From the NCBI GenBank assembly GCA_947624945.1, contig CANQMJ010000007.1, positions 1 to 30,440 on the forward strand: DNA of 30,440 bases, given 5' to 3'. Every line of letters begins with the position of its first letter. Position 1 is the first letter of the stretch. The translations under genes and the position numbers were made by a program. Source of the DNA: an uncultured Clostridia bacterium. Lineage in GTDB: Bacteria; Bacillota; Clostridia; Oscillospirales; CAG-272. A model generated the notes under the pieces. The model worked only from the letters and a program-made list of their open reading frames with translations, did no database searches and was not told the origin of the DNA. Positions 23,801-30,220 of the stretch are shown here, piece by piece.

Positions 23801-23885
23801 TCACGGCTGACGCCAAAAAGATGGCGCAGATGAGCAGCGCAGCCGCCGCTGCGAGCGCCTTTGCAGTGACACCGGATCTGTTCAT
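20826..23885 (-). CDS. Large secreted, membrane-anchored protein of unknown function (possible carbohydrate-related barrel)
   Basis: The 1019-residue product has an N-terminal signal peptide (basic start, then AAAAALLICAIFLASAVTAAPG) and a C-terminal membrane helix (LLLSLALGVAVTAMLY) with a basic tail, so most of it lies outside the cell. Residues ~45-200 look like a beta-sandwich of carbohydrate-binding style (DDMSDSTAW, EWVLVNAEFGHWN); a similar sandwich recurs near the C-terminus (DTFDSAGWFPV, FSGSFYIDATPF). The middle part (LFYFDNEYLAMLDEKIK, YLTSRYSSADYGFIRGIAIGESC) recalls the TIM-barrel-like DUF5722 family, but this is a weak impression without catalytic residues I can name. I start it at ATG 23883-23885, the head of the signal peptide, not at the upstream 23933. 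Own promoter upstream. Confidence 0.75.
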   Translation of the reverse strand: MNRSGVTAKALAAAAALLICAIFLASAVTAAPGTAVPVSALVDDMSDSTAWSSQAGGTVSAMRYNDETAQFSSGTGDTGYVAVRDYDAYIGVPVSISREFETPVNMYAYSALSFYINITPSEQLGGTDVAAATSYIVTVDVSSGTMRSSYSTPVRAGEWVLVNAEFGHWNMRSRITGLTISVTSDMSGGAATGAHVRTNFRVDAVTMTSVRDTSFEERFLGTMITAEGATYTTSGPDGITVRRNGMSAMLNLGVCIPDRSGEYTADFIRVTVSDTSGSSLRLTYFYTDGEVTRTDSINIPSTGLAAALYFPVDDIANLSNIYMMFDGRDPGDITVESIEAVKSDAVTDVSVGSVDTCRMLADGSINIRGQIPSDVVAGHINGSVAVYCVPVYGDIEEYVFGKDADGADGEETAPYEPVEVIDVTTRFNVTLGADKLPTAYRAMRYVVCLVSGDEKLMIGQPRMADFSEEAGAKLPTPVQSTMGVYTQKMCTDASVILTDVSLDKLFGTATTGRLYSLGGSLFYFDNEYLAMLDEKIKAPSTCGASCYLRLVDDRDGASHAVTVSDETSFLRLYAAVDYLTSRYSSADYGFIRGIAIGESCVSDLYEGEDAARDAAASLAVAYGVGRANISGFRVILPIGDTVVGWERPNGVDAEMMISGVSRELRALGTVTYYLLAESATPAVMSDVISSQLALSGETAVSGQFIICEPLEGYALTGQQLMSDYIEKYYETCTRVSVAAFLYDIDGAPIHDDEKDAFMSALGYLDTDRYNTALMYAFGERYGSINAPESSHPLVRTVGRLVSGSDIAGRYSIYDFTDTFDSAGWFPVRAAGECATVRAGGGERALRAAGGVGIMTSYLGGLDIKDAPVLCVECYAENDGECEAVIYSSSGTYRTRLYLRGFSGSFYIDATPFAGLSDIYGIAILPVDDVGDMYISRVSLCSRTIGDDELAALFAPTDEGGGDVEREGKLLEIMAVLLLSLALGVAVTAMLYRGRNKNIIDAKRVAENGKKRGARWTNTG

Positions 23886-23923
23886 TTTCGCCGCCGTCCT
23901 TTCGTTTTTGATAGTATGATATA

Positions 23924-23952
23924 AGCATATCACAAACCGCGCGTGTTGTCAA
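23924..23952 (-). promoter_or_regulatory. Promoter of the large exported protein
   Basis: Minus strand: TTGACA (23947-23952), 17-base spacer ending TGTGA, TATGCT (23924-23929). It lies about 39 bases upstream of the chosen start codon, which supports that start because the longer ORF start at 23933 falls close to the predicted transcript start. Confidence 0.75.
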
Positions 23953-24028
23953 GCGATTCACAATTTTGTGTGACTTTATATTTGCGCGGTGCGAAGCCGC
24001 CGCCGAACAAATAACGGCAACGCCACAC

Positions 24029-24079
24029 TTTCCGCGAAGCGGAAACGTGTCGCAGGTCGGCGCGTCAGCGACGAACTGC
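24029..24079 (+). repeat. Two-hairpin element, copy 3
   Basis: First hairpin TTTCCGC-GAA-GCGGAAA (24029-24045, outer CAC/GTG with a bulge). Second hairpin GCAG-g-TCG (24052-24059) with CGA-a-CTGC (24072-24079) around a loop holding GCGCGTCAGC. It directly abuts long repeat copy 2. Compare 1522-1572. Confidence 0.65.
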
Positions 24080-24289
24080 CGCCGTAGGCTTCGCAGCGTC
24101 AAATTCACGCACCGCGCTCGTGCGTTGACGGCGCGACTGGCGTCAAACGCAGACACGACGTTTTGACGACGATATCGCCCCGTCGCGAGGGAGCTGTTAT
24201 GCCGATATGTTAACGCGGTCTGAGCCCTAAGTGAGTTTTGCCACCGACTGGATAACATCGACGAACACACGGGAGCCTCTTTGGGGTTC

Positions 24290-24327
24290 GACAAGGGGGA
24301 CTTTCTTGCGAGAAAGTCCCCCTTGTC
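24290..24327. repeat. 17-bp purine/pyrimidine hairpin in long repeat copy 2
   Basis: GACAAGGGGGACTTTCT (24290-24306) pairs perfectly with 24311-24327 around a TGCG loop (CGCA on the other strand). Identical arms to 9016-9053. Confidence 0.85.
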
Positions 24328-24496
24328 AAAAACCGGTTGAAAAGTGTGAAAGACGTCACCACGTCAGGTAAACAAAGGTAGCTGCCGGTGGGTGCGCACA
24401 GCACGATGAACCGCGGTGAACGGAGATACAGGCTAAGGCAACGGATGAGCAATTACGCGAAAAGTAAAAAATAATACATAAATTTGTGAAAAGCAC

Positions 24497-24525
24497 TTGA
24501 CAAATCACGAAAAATGTGGTATAAT
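24497..24525 (+). promoter_or_regulatory. Promoter at the edge of long repeat copy 2, reading to pcp
   Basis: TTGACA (24497-24502), 17-base spacer ending TGTGG, TATAAT (24520-24525): both boxes are perfect and the extension is present. It leaves a leader of about 135 bases before the peptidase start. Confidence 0.85.
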
Positions 24526-24575
24526 ATAGGCGGTTAAAGAGATGAAGCGCGTGCGCAGGCGAGGGGGAGACAGGA

Positions 24576-24619
24576 GTTTGCAGCGAGGCTCCGTTGTGCG
24601 GGCGTCTGCGCTTGCAAAC
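24576..24619 (+). other. Leader hairpin of the pcp transcript
   Basis: GTTTGCAGCG (24576-24585) pairs with CGC-t-TGCAAAC (24609-24619) with one bulged base, closing a 23-base loop that begins AGGCTCC. A comparable GCGAGG...CGCTT hairpin follows the twin promoter near 8735-8765. This may be a structured leader or a short RNA belonging to the repeat. Confidence 0.4.
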
Positions 24620-24666
24620 GCGCGGATCATGTGATAATATCGTATCAAACGAAAAGAGGTTCGCAC

Positions 24667-25236
24667 ATGAAAAAACTGCTGCTTACATACTTCGAGCCGT
24701 TCGGCGGCAGCGACGAAAACGCGTCGCAGGCTGCGGCGGCGCTTCTGCCCGACCGCATAGGCGATATCGAAATAATAAAGTTAGAGCTACCCGTCGTGTT
24801 CGGCAAATGCGCGGAGCGCGCGATCGACGCGGCAGCCGCAAACGGTGCAGACTGTGTGCTCTCTGTCGGGCAGGCGGCGGGGAGAGGGCAGGTCACGCCC
24901 GAGCTCGTCGCGATAAACTATATGGATGCATCTATCCCGGATAACGACGGAAATTCGCCGCGCGGCGTCCGCATCGACGAGAGCGGCGCGGACGCGTATT
25001 TCTCGACGTTTCCCGTGCGGGAAATGGCGGCGGCGATAAACGAAGTCGGCGTACATGCCGCCGTATCATACTCGGCGGGCGCATATGTCTGCAACGACGT
25101 GTTCTACCGCCTGTCGCACCGTTTCCGCGGCACGGACGTGCGCGTCGGATTCATACATGTGCCCGACACAAAAACGCTCGCGCCGACATACGCGGCACGG
25201 GCGCTTGAAGCTGCGATAAAAATTGCGTTCTGCTGA
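24667..25236 (+). CDS. pcp: Pyroglutamyl-peptidase I (pyrrolidone-carboxylate peptidase), family C15
   Basis: Removes N-terminal pyroglutamate from peptides in the cytoplasm. The 189 residues show TYFEPFGGSDENAS (residues 7-20, substrate pocket), the catalytic Glu in VTPEL (E79), the catalytic Cys in SAGAYVCNDVFY (C142) and the catalytic His in GFIHVP (H164). The chain ends about 25 residues after the histidine, shorter than the usual ~205-215 residues. The start is ATG at 24667 after AGAGG; upstream in-frame codons lie in the leader. It is transcribed from the repeat-borne promoter and converges with the kinase gene, with only seven bases between the two stops. Confidence 0.93.
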   Translation: MKKLLLTYFEPFGGSDENASQAAAALLPDRIGDIEIIKLELPVVFGKCAERAIDAAAANGADCVLSVGQAAGRGQVTPELVAINYMDASIPDNDGNSPRGVRIDESGADAYFSTFPVREMAAAINEVGVHAAVSYSAGAYVCNDVFYRLSHRFRGTDVRVGFIHVPDTKTLAPTYAARALEAAIKIAFC

Positions 25237-25243
25237 CAAAAAA

Positions 25244-27283
25244 TCAGCCCGAAACGATGATGTTGACACTGTTGCCGCATGCGGCGCGGACGTCCGCCTC
25301 CTGTGCTGCTGTACACTGCACCTGACCGAGACTCGGAATATTTCCGAGCGGCGAATAGTCGACGGCGTTCATGCCGGTGAGGTTGACGCTGTAAAGCTCG
25401 TCAAGATTTGCGAGCGGCGAGATGTCGAGAGCGACGTTCGCGACTATGTGCAGGTCGTTGAGGTGCGGGGCGTTCTCGATGCCGTCGAGCGTAGTCGAGC
25501 CGTCGACGTTGATGAACAGACGGCGAAGTCCGCTCCCCTCGCCGATGAAGGAAAAACCGCCGCCCGAGAGCGTGCTGTCAAAGGAGTAGATGTATAGGTC
25601 CTCGATCCACGTGATCTGTCGCAGAACGCTTTCAAATTCGGCGGGCAGACAGCCGAGAAAGAGATAGCGGAGAGACTTCGCCCCCGTCAGCGCCGATATG
25701 TCCTCGAGCGAGAAGCACTCCTGCGCGTTGAGAAGGCTGAGATAAGGCATATTTTTAAGCGCATCGAGGTCGGTTATATTCGTCGCGCCAACGTTGAGAT
25801 TGTATATCCGCCCGCCGCAGAGCGGCGTGATGTCCGTTATCGGATTGTTGCTGACGGTGACCTCGAGAAGCGACACCCTCGCCATGTCCGCGAGCGGGGA
25901 AAGATCGGAAATGTTGTTGCCGTGAAGCGAAAGGTACTGGATGCGGCAGTTCCGCAGCGGGGAGAGGTCGGTGATATTCTGATTGCAGAGCGCGAGCGTC
26001 GTAAGATTCGGCATTTTGGCGATGTCCTCGACGGTGTCGACGGAGCCGCGCTCGCTGACGAAGGCGCCGCCGACAGAGATGTCGGAGCCGTAGATGGAGA
26101 TCGACGGCCATTCGGACACGCGGACGTTCCCGACGAGCATGATGCTCGTCACGCGCGCGAGGTCGTCGTAGGTGACGTGGCCGGGTTCGATGCCCAAAGA
26201 CGCGCACACCTCCGCCTCTATCGCGGGGGATCTGAACGCGTATATGTCTGTGCCTGCGGGAGCGGCGGGAACGGTGACGTCGGACGTTTCCGGCGCGGAC
26301 GTTTCCGCAGACGTATCGGCAGACGTTTCCTCGGACGTGTCGGTTGACGGAGCCGAAGTCGCGGCAGCGTCAGACGAAGCGCTCTGCGACGCACTGTCGG
26401 ACTCGGTGTCCGCGCCGCCGTGTCCGAACGATACGCGCGCGGCAAATATTGCGGCAATTATTATTGCGACGGTAGCTGCGGCAAAGGCCGCGATCACGGC
26501 GGCGCGCTTTGGCGCGGGCGCTGCGGCGCGTTCGAGCGCGCAAAGAAGCGCGCCCGCGTCCTTATATCTGTCGTCGGGGTCGAAGCGCGTGCATTTGTCC
26601 GTTATTTTCATGAGCATGCTGTCGGCGGTGCCCTTATCGAGGGCGGACTCGCCTGTCAAAAGCTCATGCATGAGCGCTCCCATCGTGTAGACGTCGGAGC
26701 GTGTATCGGTCTGACGGTACCCGTACTGCTCGGGCGGCGAATACTGCGGCGTGCCGAGCACCTGCGTGTCCTGCCCCGACCCCTCGTCGTAGCGGCGCGC
26801 TATTCCGAAGTCGATGAGATAAACGGAGCCGTCGGAGGAGCGGATGATGTTTTCGGCTTTGATGTCGCGGTGGATGACGGGCGGCGTCTGCGAATGGAGC
26901 CGCTTCACTATCCGGCAGAGCGGGATCATTATCGAAAGCGTCTCGTCCTTTGAGAGCGCGCCGCGTTTTTGGATGTAGTCAAGGAGCGACTGCCCCTCGA
27001 TATATTCGCGGAGGATATAGCCGACGCCGTCCTCCGAGACAAAATCGAGACATTCGGGGATGCCACAGCCGCCGACTTCGCGCAGTATGGAGAGCTCGTA
27101 GGAGAGATCCTCCTGCTCGCTGTCGGAGCGCTTGAGAACGAGCTTTGCGCCGTCGCTTTTGCGTTTGACGAGCGCGGTCGTTCTGTGCGGCGAATTTTTC
27201 AGTATGGCGAGTACCTCGTACATGCCGCGCCAAGCGGACGGCAAAAGCGAGTCGAGGCCGTCCGAGCCGATGATGTCGTCCAT
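25244..27283 (-). CDS. Membrane Ser/Thr protein kinase with leucine-rich-repeat ectodomain
   Basis: Hanks-type kinase, probably a signal receptor. Kinase domain about residues 20-255: Lys51 in LVLKR, Glu63 in the C-helix, catalytic HRDIKAEN (138-145), DFG (158-160), GTPQYSPPEQ and SDVYTMGALMHELLTG. The Gly-rich loop is degenerate (NSPHRT instead of G-x-G-xx-G). A membrane helix follows (about 261-283), then an S/T/E-rich linker (about 290-340) and leucine-rich repeats of the ITDLSPL type from about residue 395 to near the end. The 679-residue protein starts at 27283, three bases after the stop of the XRE-type gene, so the two form one operon. The ligand and target are unknown. Confidence 0.92.
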   Translation of the reverse strand: MDDIIGSDGLDSLLPSAWRGMYEVLAILKNSPHRTTALVKRKSDGAKLVLKRSDSEQEDLSYELSILREVGGCGIPECLDFVSEDGVGYILREYIEGQSLLDYIQKRGALSKDETLSIMIPLCRIVKRLHSQTPPVIHRDIKAENIIRSSDGSVYLIDFGIARRYDEGSGQDTQVLGTPQYSPPEQYGYRQTDTRSDVYTMGALMHELLTGESALDKGTADSMLMKITDKCTRFDPDDRYKDAGALLCALERAAAPAPKRAAVIAAFAAATVAIIIAAIFAARVSFGHGGADTESDSASQSASSDAAATSAPSTDTSEETSADTSAETSAPETSDVTVPAAPAGTDIYAFRSPAIEAEVCASLGIEPGHVTYDDLARVTSIMLVGNVRVSEWPSISIYGSDISVGGAFVSERGSVDTVEDIAKMPNLTTLALCNQNITDLSPLRNCRIQYLSLHGNNISDLSPLADMARVSLLEVTVSNNPITDITPLCGGRIYNLNVGATNITDLDALKNMPYLSLLNAQECFSLEDISALTGAKSLRYLFLGCLPAEFESVLRQITWIEDLYIYSFDSTLSGGGFSFIGEGSGLRRLFINVDGSTTLDGIENAPHLNDLHIVANVALDISPLANLDELYSVNLTGMNAVDYSPLGNIPSLGQVQCTAAQEADVRAACGNSVNIIVSG

Positions 27284-27286
27284 ACG

Positions 27287-27700
27287 TTAAAGAAGGGGTT
27301 CTTCGTCGAGCGAGCGGAGCATTTCGTCCGTTTCGTCGAGCGTCATATGCTTTTTGAGCGCGAATATAATGACCGCGTCGCGGCGGACCTTTGCGTAAAG
27401 CGCGCCGCGCTGTGCGGAACGGAGAAGACGCTGCGAGTCGTCGAGGTTAAGCTTGAGGGCGACCGCGATGCGGAGCACTACGTCGCGTCCCGGCGCACGT
27501 ATGCCCTCGCATATCTGATATACGAAGCTGCGGCTCAGAATTATCATTTCGCTGAGCTGCGGCACGTTGACGTTATGCTTCTTCATGAACTCTGAGAGAA
27601 GCTCGGGAAACGACTTCGCGTCGAAGCATTCGTCGGGCAGGTCCTTGACGCCGAGCTGTTCGATGAGGAATAAAGTCTCTTTCGTATCGTAGTGTGCCAT
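27287..27700 (-). CDS. XRE/Cro-type helix-turn-helix regulator next to the kinase
   Basis: The 137-residue protein has an N-terminal region (residues 1-45), an HTH (VPQLSEMIILSRSFVYQICEG, about 44-64) followed by R-P-RD-VLRIAVALKLNLDD, and a C-terminal segment with LYAKVRRDAVIIFAL and a final DEMLRSLDEEPLL. This architecture is familiar from clostridial HTH proteins encoded beside Ser/Thr kinases. The HTH may bind DNA, or the protein may be a kinase partner. The start is ATG at 27698-27700 after GAGGGG; the ORF extends upstream to 27805 but through the promoter region. A GCGGCG/CGCCGC hairpin (27714-27731) lies just upstream of the ribosome binding site. Confidence 0.88.
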   Translation of the reverse strand: MAHYDTKETLFLIEQLGVKDLPDECFDAKSFPELLSEFMKKHNVNVPQLSEMIILSRSFVYQICEGIRAPGRDVVLRIAVALKLNLDDSQRLLRSAQRGALYAKVRRDAVIIFALKKHMTLDETDEMLRSLDEEPLL

Positions 27701-27793
27701 AACGGTCCCCTCTGCGGCGGAAATACGCCGCCTGTACTTGACAGACATATAAACATATAATAAATATGAAAATATGCAATATGAGTAATAAAC

Positions 27794-27822
27794 AGTATAC
27801 CACAAAGCTGCGGCAAAATAAA
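27794..27822 (-). promoter_or_regulatory. Promoter of the XRE-kinase operon
   Basis: Minus strand: TATACT (27794-27799) with TTGTGG before it; the -35 at 17-base spacing is only TTTATT (27817-27822). The TG extension probably compensates. Leader about 87 bases, A/T-rich. Confidence 0.55.
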
Positions 27823-27894
27823 CGGAAAAAACGTATAAAATGACGCCGTTTGCGCGTATTTTTTTAATTATAACAAAATTTGCACCCGAATTGG

Positions 27895-27909
27895 TATGCA
27901 GACTGCATA
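27895..27909. promoter_or_regulatory. Palindrome TATGCAG-A-CTGCATA upstream of the DUF362 promoter
   Basis: A 15-base perfect palindrome, loosely extended by CCGA/TCGG further out (27887-27915), about 35 bases before the -35 box. Possible operator; the TATGC/GCATA half-sites resemble those at 30067-30121. Confidence 0.4.
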
Positions 27910-27912
27910 ATC

Positions 27913-27924
27913 GGGGGGGGGGGG
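27913..27924 (+). repeat. Run of 12 G
   Basis: Homopolymer of twelve G residues, 20 bases upstream of the -35 box of the promoter at 27945-27973. Such runs are prone to slippage, so the length may vary between cells or be a sequencing artefact. The rest of 27823-27944 is A/T-rich and holds no gene. Confidence 0.8.
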
Positions 27925-27944
27925 TAACGCATTTTTTTTCGCGC

Positions 27945-27973
27945 TTGACACCTCATTCGCCCGCGAGTATAAT
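27945..27973 (+). promoter_or_regulatory. Consensus promoter of the DUF362-ispE operon
   Basis: TTGACA (27945-27950), 17-base spacer, TATAAT (27968-27973): a perfect match in both boxes. It lies 45 bases before the ATG. Unlike most promoters in the window it lacks the TGTGG extension. Confidence 0.85.
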
Positions 27974-28018
27974 TAAAACCGTATAAATGCGAAAAAAACG
28001 GCAGTGAAGGGTAAATAT

Positions 28019-29206
28019 ATGGCAAACGCATCGCTCGACAAAAATGCCCCGGTCGCAGTAGCAGGCTGCGGCGACTACGGCACGGACGAGGTCAGGGAAG
28101 CGCTGTCGCGCGCGTTCGACGCGATAGGAGTGAAAGGGTCGCTTTCCGGCAAAAAGGTCGTGATAAAGCCCAACTTCGTCGCGAAGCGCACGCCCGACGA
28201 GGCGGCGACCGTACACCCCGCCGTGCTCGCCGCCGTCGCCGACGTTCTGCACGAGCGCGGCACGGGCGAAATAGTGCTCGCGGAAAGTCCCGGCGGCGTA
28301 TACAGTCAGGCGCGCCTGCGCGCCATATACGCGTCGACGGGGGCGGAGGATGTCGCACAAGCGCACGGCATAACGCTCAACTATGACTGCGGGTACAGAG
28401 AGGTGTCGTCGCCGGACGGGAAGGTGTGCCGCCTTTACGACATCATCGACCCGATACTCGACGCAGATGTCATCGTCGACGTGTCGAAGCTCAAAACGCA
28501 CGCGCTGACCGGCATGAGCGCGGCGGTCAAAAACATGTTCGGCGCGATACCCGGCATCGTCAAATTCGAGATGCATTCGAGATACCCGGACTATGGCGAC
28601 TTCGCCGAAATGCTCGTCGATCTGTGCGAGCTTTTGTGCGGGCGCGCCGAGTTCATCTCCGTCACCGACGGCATCGTCGGTATGGAGGGCAACGGTCCGA
28701 CCGCGGGCAAGCCGAAGCATCTCGGCGCGCTGCTCGTGTCGCGCAATCCGTTCGCGTCGGACGCGGTCGCGGCGGCGCTGATCGGCCGCGACGGCGAGAT
28801 AGGGACTGTTGTGCGTTCGGCTGAGCGCGGTTATTGCAGCGCGAAAGCGGACGGGTGCCGCATAGTCGAGCTCGGTGCGAGCGTAGGAGAGATGTCAAAG
28901 TCGGGATTTGAGTTGCCCGACTCCGCCGACAAAAACATGATAGAGGTCATGCGCACCGCATTCGGCGGCAGGATATACAAGCTGTTCGCCCCGTACCCGG
29001 TCGTCGACGCGAAGCGTTGCGTCGGGTGCGGCGTGTGCGCGTCATCGTGCCCGCGCAAAACGATAAAGATGACGAAAACAAAGTCGGAAAAGCGCGTGCC
29101 GGAGATCGTGCGCGACGGCTGCATACGGTGCTTCTGCTGTCAGGAGCTGTGCCCGCACGGCGCCGTAAAAATAAAGAAAAATCCGATAACGAGGATATTA
29201 AGTTAG
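28019..29206 (+). CDS. DUF362 domain protein with two C-terminal 4Fe-4S clusters
   Basis: The 395 residues comprise a DUF362 domain (about 10-300, with KVVIKPNFV, a TVHP-VL segment, DVSKLKTHALTGMSAAVKNMFG and SVTDGIVGMEGNGPTAGK) and a ferredoxin-type module near the end, with two clusters bound by CVGCGVCASSCP and CIRCFCCQELCP (about 341-385). The family occurs in anaerobes; its reaction is not established, though the ferredoxin points to electron transfer. I start at ATG 28019, preceded by GAAGG; a GTG at 28004 is in frame but overlaps that site. ispE begins one base after the stop, so the two are coupled. Confidence 0.9.
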   Translation: MANASLDKNAPVAVAGCGDYGTDEVREALSRAFDAIGVKGSLSGKKVVIKPNFVAKRTPDEAATVHPAVLAAVADVLHERGTGEIVLAESPGGVYSQARLRAIYASTGAEDVAQAHGITLNYDCGYREVSSPDGKVCRLYDIIDPILDADVIVDVSKLKTHALTGMSAAVKNMFGAIPGIVKFEMHSRYPDYGDFAEMLVDLCELLCGRAEFISVTDGIVGMEGNGPTAGKPKHLGALLVSRNPFASDAVAAALIGRDGEIGTVVRSAERGYCSAKADGCRIVELGASVGEMSKSGFELPDSADKNMIEVMRTAFGGRIYKLFAPYPVVDAKRCVGCGVCASSCPRKTIKMTKTKSEKRVPEIVRDGCIRCFCCQELCPHGAVKIKKNPITRILS

Positions 29207-29207
29207 C

Positions 29208-30086
29208 ATGGAACGTTCCGCATACGCGAAAATAAACCTTTATCTCGATGTGACGGGGAAGCGTCCCGACGGCTACCACGACATCGCGTCCGTTATGCAG
29301 TCGGTGTCGCTGCACGACACGGTGACGCTCGACGCGGGGAGGTCGCCGACGCCGTCGGTACACATGACGTGCAGTCTGCGGTTTCTGCCTACGGACTCGC
29401 GCAATCTCGCCGTCAGGGCGGCTGAGACGTTCATGTCAAAGACGGGGATATCGGCGGACGTGAAGATACACATCGTCAAGCGCATTCCCATCGCGGCGGG
29501 GATGGCGGGCGGCAGCACGGACTGCGCGGCGGTGCTCCGCATGATGAACGACACGTTCGGCAGTCCGCTGTCAGTTGACGAGCTGTGCGCGCTGGGGAAA
29601 AGTCTCGGCGCGGACGTGCCGTTCTGCATACGCGGCGGCTGCGCGGTGACGCGCGGCATCGGCGACGTCATCGAGCCGTGCGAGCCCATGATGCGCGCGC
29701 CGATACTGATAGTCAAAATGAAGGAGCGCATCTCGACCGCCGAAGCTTATGCGAAAATCGACACGCTCAAAAAGTCGGACGCGCCGCCGCTGTCCGCGCT
29801 CACGAACGCTATTGCGGCGGGGAGGCTGGAAGGTGTTGCGAAAGCGTTCTATAACATATTCGAGTCGGCGCTGCCGGACGGGTCGCACGTACCGGATGTA
29901 AAACGTGCGCTCGCGGACACGGGCGCCGTCGGCGTCCTTATGAGCGGGAGCGGCCCGACTGTGTTCGCCGCGTATCACAAACGCGGCGACGCGAAAGCGG
30001 CGATGGCGGCGATGGAGAAGCTCGGGTATTCGTCTGTGATAGCGTATCCGACGCAGCCGGAGGCAGGATGTTATGCAATCGCATAA
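29208..30086 (+). CDS. ispE: 4-diphosphocytidyl-2-C-methyl-D-erythritol kinase
   Basis: ATP-dependent kinase of the MEP (non-mevalonate) isoprenoid pathway. The 292 residues show the IspE start AYAKINLYLDVTGKRPDGYHDI (residues 5-26), the GHMP-kinase ATP loop PIAAGMAGGSTDCAA (about 94-108), LGADVPFCIRGG, and a C-terminal MSGSGPTVFA motif. The start is ATG at 29208 with GAGG in the upstream coding end. Its last codons lie in a perfect palindrome (30067-30090). It shares a promoter with the DUF362 protein. Confidence 0.97.
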   Translation: MERSAYAKINLYLDVTGKRPDGYHDIASVMQSVSLHDTVTLDAGRSPTPSVHMTCSLRFLPTDSRNLAVRAAETFMSKTGISADVKIHIVKRIPIAAGMAGGSTDCAAVLRMMNDTFGSPLSVDELCALGKSLGADVPFCIRGGCAVTRGIGDVIEPCEPMMRAPILIVKMKERISTAEAYAKIDTLKKSDAPPLSALTNAIAAGRLEGVAKAFYNIFESALPDGSHVPDVKRALADTGAVGVLMSGSGPTVFAAYHKRGDAKAAMAAMEKLGYSSVIAYPTQPEAGCYAIA

Positions 30087-30121
30087 CATCTGAGCGAGGT
30101 GTTATACAAACGCATAATATC
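30067..30121. promoter_or_regulatory. Two tandem palindromes at the end of ispE
   Basis: GATGTTATGC-AATC-GCATAACATC (30067-30090) is perfect. A second, imperfect copy, GGTGTTATACAAACGCATAATATC (30098-30121), matches it at about 20 of 24 positions. Centres are 31 bases apart, close to three helical turns, and the second ends 19 bases before the -35 box at 30141. There is no T-run, so operators are more likely than a terminator. Confidence 0.55.
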
Positions 30122-30140
30122 GCGCCGACGTCGAAAATGA

Positions 30141-30169
30141 TTGCAAAATCCGCGCCGATGTGGTAATAT
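30141..30169 (+). promoter_or_regulatory. Promoter of the gene at 30221
   Basis: TTGCAA (30141-30146), 17-base spacer ending TGTGG, TAATAT (30164-30169), about 51 bases before the start codon. Confidence 0.65.
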
Positions 30170-30220
30170 GAATAATAATGTTCTAATGCTCTGCATTTTA
30201 CTGCGAGGAAGACGAAAACG

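Larger units (their letters stand above)
24081..24531 (+). repeat. Long structured repeat, copy 2 (inverted relative to copy 1)
   Basis: Matches the reverse complement of 8811-9263 over its full length. Stems kept in both copies: 24290-24327 (17 bp), 24097-24130 (CGTCAA plus CGCAC pairing with GTGCG plus TTGACG), and 24165-24184 (GACG plus ACGA pairing with TCGC plus CGTC). Some stem positions differ from copy 1 yet still pair. The promoter at its upper edge points out of the repeat towards the peptidase gene at 24667. No gene is seen inside. Confidence 0.85.

Noticed and set aside
23758..24294. Open frames inside the long repeats that give similar peptides in both copies (starting MSNPK)
   Set aside because: The similarity is no higher than that of the DNA around it, more than one frame is open, hairpins interrupt it, and there is no ribosome binding site.
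27733..27765. Plus-strand TTGACA followed by A/T-rich -10-like words in the XRE leader
   Set aside because: TTGACA at 27737 is only 12 bases from the nearest TATAAT, too close for a working pair, and no gene follows on that strand for 250 bases.
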